Shown piece after piece: positions 8,334-17,682 of a stretch of DNA of 64,000 nucleotides (positions within the stretch are counted from its first letter, which is position 1; every line of letters begins with the position of its first letter). The notes under the pieces were generated by a model. The model was given only the letters and a program-made list of their open reading frames with translations, had not been told where the DNA came from and searched no databases. The position numbers and the translations under genes are program-made. The stretch comes from Flavobacterium sp. HJJ (GTDB taxonomy: Bacteria; Bacteroidota; Bacteroidia; Flavobacteriales; Flavobacteriaceae). The stretch lies in contig NZ_JADKPR010000001.1 in NCBI RefSeq assembly GCF_015351475.1, positions 124,001 through 188,000 on the forward strand, given 5' to 3'.

Positions 8334-10304
8334 ATGAGCGCAACGCACAAAGACCTCCATAGCAAATTGACTTTGGGAGGTTTATTAATTTCTTTGGGAA
8401 TTATTTATGGAGACATTGGTACTTCTCCATTATACGTAATGAAAGCCATACTTGGCGAATATGTCATTAATGCTGATATTGTTTTAGGAGGTGTATCCTG
8501 TGTGTTTTGGACACTAACACTGCAGACAACAATTAAATACGTACTCATAACATTAAGTGCTGATAACCATGGAGAAGGCGGAATTTTTGCTTTATATGCC
8601 TTGGTTAAAAAAACAAAAATTAAATGGCTGATAGTCCCCGCAATTATTGGAGGAAGCGCCTTACTTGCAGACGGAATCATTACTCCTCCCATCTCCGTAT
8701 CTTCGGCTGTTGAAGGAATAAGAAGTTATTATCCAGAAATCAATACCGTACCAATAGTTATAGGTATTCTAGTTGTCTTGTTTACAATCCAACAATTTGG
8801 AACCAAATTAGTTGGAAAATTCTTTGCTCCCACGATGTTGATATGGTTTTTAATGCTTGCCCTTTTAGGAATTAACAAAATTTCTGAACATCTGGAGGTT
8901 ATTAAAGCAGTTAATCCTTTTTATGCTTACCATTTATTAAGCATACATCCCGAAGGTTTTTTCGTTTTGGGATTTGTATTCCTTTGTACTACTGGAGCTG
9001 AGGCTTTATACTCAGATATGGGGCATTGCGGAAGAAAAAACATCAGAATAAGCTGGATTTTTGTAAAATTAGCTTTAGTCCTAAATTATTTTGGACAAGC
9101 CGCTTATTTAATACACCACGAAGGAACAACATTACAAGCTCTTGGTGGTGATTTTGCCAATCCATTCTATTTGATAATGCCCGAATGGTTCAAAGGAATT
9201 GGAATTGTTATTGCAACAATGGCTGCCGTAATTGCGTCCCAAGCCCTTATCTCAGGCTCTTTTACATTGATTAATGAGGCAATGCGATTAAGTTTTTGGC
9301 CTAAAGTGAGAATCAAATATCCTACAGAACTTAAAGGACAGCTATACATACCTTCGATAAACTGGTTATTGCTTATTGGCTGTATCGGCATTGTACTGCA
9401 TTTTGAAGAATCAAGCAATATGGAGCATGCCTATGGTCTGGCTATCATTTTATGCATGATAATGACTACCATATTATTGAATTTTTATTTAATAATGAAA
9501 CGGGTTAAATGGTACTTTTTTGTTCCTTTAATTACCATTTATCTTAGTATTGAATTAAGTTTTCTTGCTGCTAATGTCACAAAATTTGCCGAAGGCGGTT
9601 ACGTAACTCTTTTGATTGCCATGATTCTTATTGGTGTAATGACAATTTGGTACAGAGCTAAACAAATTAATAAAAGCTATACCAAATTTGTAAAAATTGA
9701 TGATTACAAAAAAGTTTTGAGTGAATTGAGTTCTGATTTATCAATTCCAAAATATGCTACACATTTGGTTTACATGACTAATGCTAACCGCAGTGATGAA
9801 ATAGAGGAAAAAGTAATGTTTTCTATCCTGCAGAAAAGACCCAAAAGAGCCGATATATATTGGTTTGTTCACGTAAATATCGTATCAGAACCTTATAAAA
9901 CCGAATACAAAGTAAGAGAAATTCTTAAAGACGATTTATACAGAGTTGATTTCAATCTAGGATTTAGAGAACCTACCAAAATTAACCTGATGTTCAGAGA
10001 AGTAATCAAAGACATGGTGAAAAATGGTGAAGTAGACATTACCAGCAGATATGAATCTCTAAACAAAAACAACATTATTGGCGATTTTAAATTTGTACTA
10101 TCCGAGAAATTTTTATCACCAGACAGTGATTTATTATGGCATGAAAAATTAATCATGAACTCTTATTTCTTAATTAAAAAACTAAGCTTGTCAGAAGAAA
10201 GCGCTTTTGGTTTAGACAGCAGTTCTGTAAAAATAGAAAAATTCCCAATGGTCCTTCATCCGCCGGAAAATATTGGACTAACGAGAATCTTCGTTAAAAA
10301 CTAA
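8334..10304 (+). CDS. kup: low-affinity potassium transporter Kup
   Basis: 656 residues. The N-terminal signature YGDIGTSPLYVMKAI follows a first transmembrane helix, and about twelve hydrophobic segments fill residues 15-450 (for example GSALLADGIITPPISVSSAVEG and CTTGAEALYSDMGHCG, quoted in part). The C-terminal 200 residues are a soluble cytoplasmic domain. Length and order match the KUP/HAK/KT family, which imports potassium with protons across the inner membrane. It is transcribed alone, with its own -7 box and a strong terminator. Nothing is missing. Confidence 0.95.
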   Translation: MSATHKDLHSKLTLGGLLISLGIIYGDIGTSPLYVMKAILGEYVINADIVLGGVSCVFWTLTLQTTIKYVLITLSADNHGEGGIFALYALVKKTKIKWLIVPAIIGGSALLADGIITPPISVSSAVEGIRSYYPEINTVPIVIGILVVLFTIQQFGTKLVGKFFAPTMLIWFLMLALLGINKISEHLEVIKAVNPFYAYHLLSIHPEGFFVLGFVFLCTTGAEALYSDMGHCGRKNIRISWIFVKLALVLNYFGQAAYLIHHEGTTLQALGGDFANPFYLIMPEWFKGIGIVIATMAAVIASQALISGSFTLINEAMRLSFWPKVRIKYPTELKGQLYIPSINWLLLIGCIGIVLHFEESSNMEHAYGLAIILCMIMTTILLNFYLIMKRVKWYFFVPLITIYLSIELSFLAANVTKFAEGGYVTLLIAMILIGVMTIWYRAKQINKSYTKFVKIDDYKKVLSELSSDLSIPKYATHLVYMTNANRSDEIEEKVMFSILQKRPKRADIYWFVHVNIVSEPYKTEYKVREILKDDLYRVDFNLGFREPTKINLMFREVIKDMVKNGEVDITSRYESLNKNNIIGDFKFVLSEKFLSPDSDLLWHEKLIMNSYFLIKKLSLSEESAFGLDSSSVKIEKFPMVLHPPENIGLTRIFVKN

Positions 10305-10311
10305 AAACTTC

Positions 10312-10343
10312 AAAACACTGTTCTCGAAACAGTGTTTTTTTTG
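10312..10343 (+). terminator. hairpin terminator after kup
   Basis: AAAACACTGTT and AACAGTGTTTT pair around a CTCGA-type loop, followed by a run of eight T, 8 bases after the kup stop codon. Confidence 0.85.
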
Positions 10344-10357
10344 TTTAAAATTTAAAA

Positions 10358-10387
10358 TTTGGTTTTGACCAATAAATAGTACCTTTG
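10358..10387 (+). promoter_or_regulatory. promoter of the RsmB-like gene
   Basis: TTTG at 10358-10361, 18 bases, then TACCTTTG at 10380-10387. This is an exact Bacteroidota-type promoter, 17 bases before the ATG at 10405, and the clearest in the window. Confidence 0.65.
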
Positions 10388-10404
10388 CATTTCAATTATT
10401 CAAA

Positions 10405-11619
10405 ATGAGATTACACAGAAATTTAGTTTATACCACTATCGATGCACTCAACGCTATTTTCAACGAAGGAGAATATGCAGATAAAGTAGTAGCAAGATCC
10501 CTTAAAAAAGACAAACGCTGGGGAAGTTCCGATAGAAAATTTGTTGCAGAAACTATCTACGAAATCGTACGCTGGAAAAGATTATATGCTGAAATTGCCG
10601 AAGTAAAAGAGCCTTACGACAGAGACAATCTATGGAGAATGTTCTCTGTCTGGGCAGTTTTAAGAGGTTATCCAATTCCAGACTGGAGACAATTAGAAGG
10701 AACCCCTGAAAGAAAAATAAAAGGCCGCTTTGATGAACTTTCAAAAACAAGAGCTCTAAAAGAATCTATTCCGGACTGGATGGATGAATTAGGCGTAAAA
10801 GAATTAGGAGAAAAAGTTTGGACTACCGAAATTGCTGCCCAAAACCAGCCTGCCAAAGTAATTTTGAGAGTAAATACACTTAAAACTACTAAAGAGAACT
10901 TAAGAGCGATTTTGATGGATTTAAACATCGAAACGGAATTCTTAAAAGATCAGCCAGACGCTTTAGTCCTAAAAGAGAGAGCTAACGTTTTCCTAACTGA
11001 TGCTTTCAAACAAGGTTTTTTTGAAGTTCAGGATGCCAATTCACAATTAGTTGCGCATTTTCTGGATGTAAAGCCAGGCATGCGTGTAGTTGATACCTGT
11101 GCGGGTGCTGGAGGAAAAACACTTCACATTGCTTCTTTGATGGAAAACAAAGGACAATTGATTGCAATGGATTTATACGAAAGTAAATTAAAACAGCTGA
11201 AACTTAGAGCCAAAAGAGACGGCGCTTTTAATATTGAATACCGTATTATTGATTCTACAAAAGTGATTAAAAAACTTCACGAGAGAGCAGACAGAGTATT
11301 AATTGACGCCCCATGCAGCGGATTAGGAGTTCTTAAAAGAAATCCGGATTCTAAATGGAAATTACAGCCGGAATTCATCGATAACATCCGAAAAGTTCAA
11401 TCTGAAGTATTAGAAAGTTATTCTAAAATTGTAAAACCGGGAGGAAAATTAGTATACGCAACCTGTTCTATTTTACCATCAGAAAATCAGGAACAGGTCC
11501 AAAAATTTCTAACAACCGAAATTGGAAAACAATTCAATTTCATAGAAGACAAAAAAATACTAGCCTCAGAATCAGGTTTTGACGGCTTTTATATGGCTTT
11601 ATTAGAACGCAAAGAGTAA
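10405..11619 (+). CDS. RsmB/NOP2-type RNA (cytosine-C5) methyltransferase
   Basis: 404 residues. The C-terminal Rossmann methyltransferase has the SAM loop VVDTCAGAGGKTLHIASL, the motif IV cysteine in DAPCSGLGVLKRNPD and the motif VI catalytic cysteine in ATCSILPSENQEQV. This is the two-cysteine layout of the RsmB/RsmF/NOL1-NOP2-Sun family, which makes 5-methylcytosine in rRNA. The N-terminal 140 residues are helical and precede a PUA/ferredoxin-like segment, as in RsmB. E. coli RsmB modifies C967 of 16S rRNA. The exact target here is inferred, and RsmF is the alternative. The ATG start follows a perfect promoter. Confidence 0.85.
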   Translation: MRLHRNLVYTTIDALNAIFNEGEYADKVVARSLKKDKRWGSSDRKFVAETIYEIVRWKRLYAEIAEVKEPYDRDNLWRMFSVWAVLRGYPIPDWRQLEGTPERKIKGRFDELSKTRALKESIPDWMDELGVKELGEKVWTTEIAAQNQPAKVILRVNTLKTTKENLRAILMDLNIETEFLKDQPDALVLKERANVFLTDAFKQGFFEVQDANSQLVAHFLDVKPGMRVVDTCAGAGGKTLHIASLMENKGQLIAMDLYESKLKQLKLRAKRDGAFNIEYRIIDSTKVIKKLHERADRVLIDAPCSGLGVLKRNPDSKWKLQPEFIDNIRKVQSEVLESYSKIVKPGGKLVYATCSILPSENQEQVQKFLTTEIGKQFNFIEDKKILASESGFDGFYMALLERKE

Positions 11620-11663
11620 TTTTCAATAACAATTACAAAAATCAATAGCAATTACAAAGCATA

Positions 11664-11707
11664 AAAAAAACTCCAATTTCAAATTTGAAATTGGAGTTTT
11701 TTATTTT
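11664..11707. terminator. bidirectional palindromic terminator
   Basis: A perfect palindrome with arms AAAACTCCAATTTCAAA and TTTGAAATTGGAGTTTT, flanked by A and T runs. It lies between the convergent methyltransferase and rho genes. Confidence 0.85.
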
Positions 11708-11743
11708 TAATTTTCAAAATTAAACTTTGAAATTGATTTTCTC

Positions 11744-13603
11744 TTAATCATTCATCGAGATTAAAAACTCATCATTATTTTTAGTTTCTTTGAAACGATC
11801 ATTTATAAGAGTCATCGCTTCAACAGGATTCATATCTGAAAGCATTTTTCGCATAATCCACATTCTCTGTAATGTTTTCTGATCCAATAATAAATCATCA
11901 CGTCTTGTACTAGACGATGTTAAATCAATGGCAGGGAATATACGTTTGTTAGCAATCTTACGGTCTAACTGCAATTCCATATTTCCAGTTCCTTTAAATT
12001 CTTCAAAGATCACCTCATCCATTTTAGAACCTGTTTCAGTCAGAGCTGTAGCAATAATACTTAAAGATCCGCCATTTTCTACATTACGGGCGGCTCCAAA
12101 GAAACGTTTTGGCTTTTGCAGCGCATTAGCATCAACACCACCGCTTAAAACCTTTCCAGAAGCAGGCTGTACTGTATTGTAAGCTCTAGCCAATCTCGTT
12201 ATTGAGTCTAACAAAATAACAACATCATGACCGCATTCTACCAAACGTTTTGCTTTTTCAAGGACGATATTGGCAATTTTTACGTGTTCTTGCGGCTCTC
12301 TGTCAAATGTAGAAGCAATTACTTCACCACGAACACTACGCTGCATATCAGTAACTTCTTCTGGACGCTCATCTATTAGTAAAACGATCAAATAAATTTC
12401 TGGATGGTTTGCTGCAATTGCATTAGCAATTTCTTTCAGCAGCATTGTTTTACCTGTTTTAGGCTGTGCTACAATCATCCCGCGCTGTCCCTTTCCTATT
12501 GGAGAAAACAAATCTATAATTCTGGTTGAAATAGTACTTTGTTTTTCGGCTAATTTAAATTTTTCAGAAGGAAAAACCGGAGTTAGATGCTCAAAAGAAA
12601 CTCTGTCGCGAACGACTTGCGGATCATGTCCGTTAATTTTTAAAACACGAACAAGAGGAAAAAATTTCTCACCTTCTTTCGGCGGACGCACTACTCCTTT
12701 TACCGTATCTCCAGTTTTCAAACCAAATAAACGAACCTGAGATGTAGATAAATAGATATCATCAGGAGAAGCTAAATAATTATAATCTGAAGAACGTAGA
12801 AAGCCGTAACCATCAGGCATCATTTCAAGAACACCTTCACTTTCTATAATTCCGTCAAATTCAAAATCGGCATCTTTAAAATTGCTTTTTTTGTTTTTAA
12901 AATTTGGATTTTGGCTGGGATTTTGGTTTTGGTTCCCGTTTTGATTCTGATTTGGATTGGAATTTCCGTTTGGATTTGGACCTATTTTATTTGGATTCTG
13001 CCCTTTTTTATTTAACTGATTTGCTTCTTCAGTCCGCTTGCGCTCGTGTGGATTTATTTTTTTTTCAGGAACAGTATTCTCTGTTTTTTCAGCCACTGCT
13101 TCCGAATTAGAATCTGATACAGCTTCTTCTACATTCGCAGCTTCTTTTAAAGCTTCTTTTTCTTTCTGCAAAGCGATCTTCTTCTCGTATGCTGACTTAC
13201 TGAATTTTACAGCTTTTACTTCTTTTACATCATTATCAGAGACAACTGCTTCTTTACCCGCATCTGCATTTGTTTGATCTGCATTTTTTGCTACAGCTTT
13301 AACTTTTTTCTCTGGAGTAATCTGTATTTCAGTACTTTCCTTTTCCTCTTCATTTTCAAACAAAACCGGAACATCATTTTTTGGATTTGCTGCTTTTTTT
13401 TCAGCAGCAATACGGGTTCTTTTTGGCTTCTGCTCATCAGCAGTATTCTCTTGAACAGATTCAACAGCAGAAGCTTGATGTTCTAAAATAAGACTAATTA
13501 AAGTATCTTTTTTTACACCAGTAAATTTAATAGTTTTAGCCTTTTTAGCTATTTCTTGAAGCTCAGTAAGCTTCAAATCTTTTAATACAGAAATATCAAA
13601 CAT
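11744..13603 (-). CDS. rho: transcription termination factor Rho with long N-terminal insertion
   Basis: 619 residues, about 200 longer than E. coli Rho. Residues 1-45 are the Rho_N SAP-like domain ([16 protein letters not shown]). Residues about 50-245 are a charged, disordered insert ending in an Asn/Gln/Pro tract ([20 protein letters not shown]). Then come the cold-shock RNA-binding domain ([20 protein letters not shown]) and the RecA-type ATPase. The ATPase has Walker A QPKTGKT, Walker [17 protein letters not shown], the Q-loop region and the secondary channel loop [17 protein letters not shown] (partly quoted). It is a hexameric helicase that unwinds RNA from RNA polymerase. Extended N termini are normal in Bacteroidota. 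It is a single gene, convergent with the RsmB-like gene. Confidence 0.95.
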   Translation of the reverse strand: MFDISVLKDLKLTELQEIAKKAKTIKFTGVKKDTLISLILEHQASAVESVQENTADEQKPKRTRIAAEKKAANPKNDVPVLFENEEEKESTEIQITPEKKVKAVAKNADQTNADAGKEAVVSDNDVKEVKAVKFSKSAYEKKIALQKEKEALKEAANVEEAVSDSNSEAVAEKTENTVPEKKINPHERKRTEEANQLNKKGQNPNKIGPNPNGNSNPNQNQNGNQNQNPSQNPNFKNKKSNFKDADFEFDGIIESEGVLEMMPDGYGFLRSSDYNYLASPDDIYLSTSQVRLFGLKTGDTVKGVVRPPKEGEKFFPLVRVLKINGHDPQVVRDRVSFEHLTPVFPSEKFKLAEKQSTISTRIIDLFSPIGKGQRGMIVAQPKTGKTMLLKEIANAIAANHPEIYLIVLLIDERPEEVTDMQRSVRGEVIASTFDREPQEHVKIANIVLEKAKRLVECGHDVVILLDSITRLARAYNTVQPASGKVLSGGVDANALQKPKRFFGAARNVENGGSLSIIATALTETGSKMDEVIFEEFKGTGNMELQLDRKIANKRIFPAIDLTSSSTRRDDLLLDQKTLQRMWIMRKMLSDMNPVEAMTLINDRFKETKNNDEFLISMND

Positions 13604-13760
13604 GAAAGTTCTATGTGTTTAATTAATTTGGAAAATAATACAAAAGATTTTTAGGTAGTATCTTATTTTTAATGACCCGCAGTATGAAGTGCTTACGGTA
13701 ATGTTATGCAATAATACAAATAAAATTTATCATACAATAGTATTTATTAAAAAGAAAATA

Positions 13761-13768
13761 TATTTTTG
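13761..13768 (+). promoter_or_regulatory. -7 box upstream of the DUF4293 gene
   Basis: TATTTTTG matches TAnnTTTG, 17 bases before the ATG at 13786. No clear -33 box. Confidence 0.35.
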
Positions 13769-13785
13769 TAGAACAATAATAAGAC

Positions 13786-14199
13786 ATGATACAACGAATT
13801 CAGACCATTTATTTACTAATCGCTTTTTTAGCAGTAGGTATTCTGCCGTTTATTTTTCCGCTTTGGGAATGGAGCGATGGTAAAGATTATTTTGTCATGC
13901 AGAATCAGATTTACTCAATATTACTTGGACTAAGTACTGCAATAACAGTTTACAGCATAATTTCATTTAAAAAAAGACAAACTCAATTTGTTGCCAACAG
14001 ATTGAATATCGTATTAAATTTGATTTTATTAGGATTGTTTGTATATCATTCACTAAATTTATCTGGAGAAGCAGTTACTGTTTCTGAGAAAGGTATTGGG
14101 ATGTTTGTTCCTATCTTAGCTGTCGTTTTTTTAGTTTTAGCTAATAAAGCGATTAAGAAGGATGAAGATCTTGTAAAATCTGTGGATAGATTGAGATAA
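13786..14199 (+). CDS. DUF4293 family membrane protein
   Basis: 137 residues with four predicted transmembrane helices (about 6-24, 42-62, 72-90 and 104-121). The opening MIQRIQTIYLLIAFLAVGIL and the FPLWEW motif in the first loop are what I recognise from DUF4293, a Bacteroidota-specific inner-membrane family. No function is known. It is divergent from rho, a pairing I believe recurs in this lineage. It has its own -7 box and terminator, so it is probably a single-gene unit. Confidence 0.8.
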   Translation: MIQRIQTIYLLIAFLAVGILPFIFPLWEWSDGKDYFVMQNQIYSILLGLSTAITVYSIISFKKRQTQFVANRLNIVLNLILLGLFVYHSLNLSGEAVTVSEKGIGMFVPILAVVFLVLANKAIKKDEDLVKSVDRLR

Positions 14200-14235
14200 A
14201 CCTATAAAATTTAATTTATTAATGTGCGAAGAAAT

Positions 14236-14262
14236 CCCGAATGTAACAGTTCGGGTTTTTTT
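14236..14262 (+). terminator. hairpin terminator
   Basis: CCCGAA at 14236-14241 pairs with TTCGGG at 14250-14255, followed by seven T. It lies after the DUF4293 gene. Confidence 0.75.
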
Positions 14263-14317
14263 ATCAAGCTCCGTTAAATTTGTACTTACAAATAGCACTA
14301 TTAATAATCTTTTTTTA

Positions 14318-14325
14318 TAAATTTG
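14318..14325 (+). promoter_or_regulatory. -7 box upstream of the response regulator
   Basis: TAAATTTG fits TAnnTTTG, 19 bases before the ATG at 14345. No matching -33 box is evident. Confidence 0.35.
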
Positions 14326-14344
14326 GATACAGTTATTAGTACCT

Positions 14345-15007
14345 ATGACAAAGAATATCAGAATCCATCTTGCAGATGATCATCAAATAATTATCCACGG
14401 AATTCAAACCCTACTCAATACTGTCCCAAATTTTCAAGTTGTTGGCTTTTCTCTCAATGGAACAACAGTTTTTGAGGATGTCACTAAAAATCAGGCTGAT
14501 GTACTTGTTCTTGATATTAGCATGCCGGAAAAAGACGGAATTGAAGTTGTTAAAGAATTCAGACAGAAAGGATTTCCGTGCAGAGTTATAATACTTTCCA
14601 GCTATGACGACTTAAAATTAATTAAAGAAATCATGGACATGGGTGTCACAGGCTATTTAACTAAACAATGTGCAGGAGACAGCATCATCGAAGCAGTACA
14701 GGCAGTAGCTAACGGTGAAGAATATTTTTGTGAAACAATCCGTGAAAAAATATTCAGTCATGCTACTAAAAACAATCCGAAACTCAAAACTTACAAGCCA
14801 AATATAAATCCATTATTAACAGAGCGTGAAATTGAAATTGTTATTTTAATTGCTCTTGAATATAGCGGCAAGGAAATAAGCGAACAGCTTTTCATCAGTA
14901 CAAATACTGTAGAAACTCATCGCAAAAATATAATGAAAAAACTAAAAGCCAAAAACACTATCGGTATAGTAAAATATGCTATGAACAATCATTTGGTTAT
15001 ATCTTAA
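14345..15007 (+). CDS. NarL/LuxR-family response regulator
   Basis: 220 residues. The receiver domain (1-120) has the acidic pair DD at 11-12, the phosphoacceptor Asp57 in VLVLDISMPEKDG, and the conserved Ser and Lys (LSS and YLTK). The C-terminal LuxR helix-turn-helix runs from LLTEREIEIVILIAL to NTVETHRKNIMKKL. When phosphorylated it should bind DNA as a dimer. The gene is 45 bases upstream of a HisKA_3 sensor kinase with which it surely pairs. Targets are unknown. Confidence 0.92.
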   Translation: MTKNIRIHLADDHQIIIHGIQTLLNTVPNFQVVGFSLNGTTVFEDVTKNQADVLVLDISMPEKDGIEVVKEFRQKGFPCRVIILSSYDDLKLIKEIMDMGVTGYLTKQCAGDSIIEAVQAVANGEEYFCETIREKIFSHATKNNPKLKTYKPNINPLLTEREIEIVILIALEYSGKEISEQLFISTNTVETHRKNIMKKLKAKNTIGIVKYAMNNHLVIS

Positions 15008-15052
15008 TTTAACTATTTAAGCATTGCAGGCTTTCTATTGATACAATAAAAT

Positions 15053-16747
15053 ATGTTTAAAATTAGATTTCGAATCTTAATTCCATTTTTATTTCTAATC
15101 AATTTTAGTCTAACCTTACCTGCTCAAAACAAGGCACTTTCCAAAACAGAAATAACTTCTTTATTAAAAGATGCAAAACAGGATCGAATAAATGGTAATT
15201 ACGAAGAATCATTATTGAAATCAAGAGTAGCACTAGAACAATCAATCAAAATAAAGAACAATGTTTTAACTGCTAACTCTTACCTGATAATAGCTTCCAA
15301 TTTTGATGAACTTACAGAACCCTTAAAAGCACTGCATTATTACAATCTAGGGCTTTTTTATGTTAACAAAACTAATAATCCCACCCTAAAAAATCAATTC
15401 TACAATAATCTGGGCAACATCTATTGCTTCGATAAAAAGCAATATGACAAAGGAATTTATTACTATCAAAAATCACTGCAGCAAAGCCAGAAAGTTTTAG
15501 ACAAAAAACAAATATTCTTCACAAAACTCAATATTACCTGGGCCTATTTTGATATCGGAAAGTATCACGAAGGGCTTCCTTATTTAAAATACATCAATAA
15601 ATACCAGTCAATTTTTGGCAGCGAATCTACCGTAGTTATTTTAAACATGCTTAATGGCATGTACTATAATTTTACAAACGAAAATGAAAAAGCCGATTTA
15701 TATTTTCAAAAAGCAATAGAATTTGGCAATAAAGGAAATGAAAAATCAGATCTGTCTTACTCGCATTTAGAGTATTCAAAATTTTTAAACAAAATTCACG
15801 AACCTCAAAAAGCCTATGAAAACCTTTGCTTATTCAATAAAATCACAGAAGAACTCCATATTGAAGAAAAACTAAACAAAGCAAATATTGTTGGCCTGAA
15901 TCTCGAAATTGACCATTACAAAAGAGAAATCGACAAAATTGAAACCACTTACAAAAACAAGCAGAATTTATTAATTGAAGAACAGTCCAAAAATAAAAAA
16001 ATCGTAATTATTGTTTTCTTTATTTTAATCTGCACTATAATATCTTTCTATTTTTTCTTCCAGAACATTCATTTGAAACACAAAAACAAACTAATCGATG
16101 TTCAAAGTAAAATTCAAGAGAGAATTATCAATGCCTCTATTGATGGCCAGGAATTGGAACGCAAAAAGATTTCAACCTTTTTGCATGACAATATCAGTGC
16201 TTTACTTTCCTCAGCCGGTTTACATCTGAATGTTTTTACCTCACTCCAAAAAACACATCCAGAGGAAATTAACAAAACAAAAGGGATTCTTGAAGAAGCA
16301 CACAAACAGATCCGAAACTTATCTCATGAATTAATGCCGGCTTTATTAGTTCGATTTGGACTTTTATATGCATTGGAAGATTTATGTGAAAAAACATCCA
16401 ATTCCAGAATTACAATTGCTTTTAATTCGCTTATCAAAATTAAAAAAAGATACAATGAAGATTTTGAAATGAAACTGTACTTTATAATTGCCGAATTAAT
16501 CAATAATATTATAAAACACAGTAATGCAAGCCATTCCTCAATTAATATTGAAGAAACTGACTCTTCCTTAATCATTCATGTGACAGATGACGGAACAGGT
16601 TTTAAAAACTACCAGTTTGAGACTTACGAAGGATTTGGAATTAATCAAATCCGTGCCCGAATAAACAATATGAAAGGAGAATTTATTGTCAATTCAGCCC
16701 CCAATAAAGGCACCGCAATTTACCTGAAAGTCCCTGTTATCAAATAA
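15053..16747 (+). CDS. TPR-containing sensor histidine kinase (HisKA_3)
   Basis: 564 residues. A signal peptide or first membrane segment (1-25) precedes about five TPR-type repeats (residues 35-260, for example PLKALHYYNLGLFYV and GIYYYQKSLQQSQKV). Then come a short coiled coil, one transmembrane helix (about 318-338, IVIIVFFILICTIISFYFF), and the NarX-type dimerisation domain with phosphoacceptor His378 in FLHDNISALLSSAG. The HATPase_c domain has the N box (ELINNIIKHSNASH) and G boxes DDGTGF and GFGINQI. The TPRs lie outside the cytoplasm and probably sense a protein or envelope signal. It pairs with the NarL regulator just upstream. Confidence 0.9.
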   Translation: MFKIRFRILIPFLFLINFSLTLPAQNKALSKTEITSLLKDAKQDRINGNYEESLLKSRVALEQSIKIKNNVLTANSYLIIASNFDELTEPLKALHYYNLGLFYVNKTNNPTLKNQFYNNLGNIYCFDKKQYDKGIYYYQKSLQQSQKVLDKKQIFFTKLNITWAYFDIGKYHEGLPYLKYINKYQSIFGSESTVVILNMLNGMYYNFTNENEKADLYFQKAIEFGNKGNEKSDLSYSHLEYSKFLNKIHEPQKAYENLCLFNKITEELHIEEKLNKANIVGLNLEIDHYKREIDKIETTYKNKQNLLIEEQSKNKKIVIIVFFILICTIISFYFFFQNIHLKHKNKLIDVQSKIQERIINASIDGQELERKKISTFLHDNISALLSSAGLHLNVFTSLQKTHPEEINKTKGILEEAHKQIRNLSHELMPALLVRFGLLYALEDLCEKTSNSRITIAFNSLIKIKKRYNEDFEMKLYFIIAELINNIIKHSNASHSSINIEETDSSLIIHVTDDGTGFKNYQFETYEGFGINQIRARINNMKGEFIVNSAPNKGTAIYLKVPVIK

Positions 16748-16755
16748 GAAAACTA

Positions 16756-17250
16756 TCATTTTTTACCTAGTTCAACAATTTCCAAGTCCTTAATTTTTTC
16801 ACCGTCAATCACGAAACGAAGCATCGTTCTCACCTGATGAAAACCGCTTTTACCTGCAGCACCAGGATTCATATGTAGCAGGTTATTTTTTTTATCAAAC
16901 ATTACTTTTAAAATATGCGAATGCCCGCAGATGAATAATTTCGGAGGATTTGACGCCATCTCTTCTTTCAAAGCAGGATTATATTTCCCCGGATAACCTC
17001 CAATATGCGTGATCCAAACATCAACACCTTCACAAAAAAAACGGTTGTGCAAAGGAAATTCCAAACGTGCCTCTGCATCGTCAATATTACCGTAAACACA
17101 GCGCAGCGGTTTTAACTTTTTTATAGTATCTGTAACAGCCAAATCGCCAATATCACCAGCATGCCAAACCTCATCAGCCTGATTTACATATTTCAAAATC
17201 GTATCATCAATATGACTGTGTGTATCAGAAAGGAGAAGAATTTTTTTCAT
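16756..17250 (-). CDS. YfcE/MJ0936-type metallophosphodiesterase
   Basis: 164 residues with the calcineurin-like metal motifs in order: LLSDTHSHID (DxH), WHAGDIGD (GD), VYGNID (GN), ITHIGG and CGHSHI (GHxH). Such enzymes hydrolyse phosphodiesters with two bound metals, usually Mn. The natural substrate is not known. Length is normal for the family. The gene is convergent with the kinase gene, with only 8 bases between stops and no hairpin there. Upstream lie two repeats, the interspersed repeat at 17262 and the MITE-like element at 17392. Confidence 0.85.
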   Translation of the reverse strand: MKKILLLSDTHSHIDDTILKYVNQADEVWHAGDIGDLAVTDTIKKLKPLRCVYGNIDDAEARLEFPLHNRFFCEGVDVWITHIGGYPGKYNPALKEEMASNPPKLFICGHSHILKVMFDKKNNLLHMNPGAAGKSGFHQVRTMLRFVIDGEKIKDLEIVELGKK

Positions 17251-17261
17251 TTTTTTTTGGA

Positions 17262-17337
17262 GCTGATCCCGCTATCCGTTTCAATCTTTTGTGCCGAACA
17301 CCGGTACAAAAGAATTTTCACTATTCGGGGCTAGGAG
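17262..17337. repeat. interspersed flavobacterial intergenic repeat (ATCCCGCTATCCG type)
   Basis: It contains ATCCCGCTATCCG and a hairpin, CTTTTGTGCCG (17286-17296) with CGGTACAAAAG (17302-17312), then a GGGGCTAGG end. A related piece, the reverse complement of ATCCCGCTTTCCG, lies at 52041-52106. From memory, similar sequence is widespread between Flavobacterium genes. That recollection is not checked. Confidence 0.5.
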
Positions 17338-17382
17338 ATGCCAGCAAAAATAGACATTCTGCTTTTAAATAAAAAACTACCA

Positions 17383-17584
17383 ATGAAGATACACGGCATT
17401 CGCATTTAAAAAAAGATAAATACGAATTTCACCAATTAACACTAATTCTTATCAAAATTGAAATCAAATTTTACAACTTTTTACAGTTTCGAATATTTTG
17501 TGTAATTAAACAGCAATCTTAATTCGTGCAGATTAGTGTAATTCGTGTCAGAAACTTTTATAAGCGAATGCCGTGATGAAGATA
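17383..17584. mobile_element. MITE-like element with terminal inverted repeats and 9-bp target duplication
   Basis: The 184-bp core at 17392-17575 starts CACGGCATTCGC and ends with its exact complement GCGAATGCCGTG. Directly outside, ATGAAGATA occurs at 17383-17391 and again at 17576-17584, a perfect 9-bp direct repeat as left by a transposase. The interior is AT-rich and partly palindromic, with ACACTAATT/AATTAGTGT arms and several AATTCGTG words. It has no coding capacity, so any mobility would need a transposase acting in trans. It sits between the yfcE-like gene and truA, together with a second repeat type. A REP-like extragenic palindrome is the alternative. Confidence 0.7.
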
Positions 17585-17682
17585 CATTCTTTGTAAATTT
17601 GCATTAAAAAAACAGCGGTTTTCAATTGCAGATTATTATCAAAAATCTGTAATTATAAAATCCGCAATCTAAAATCAGCGCC

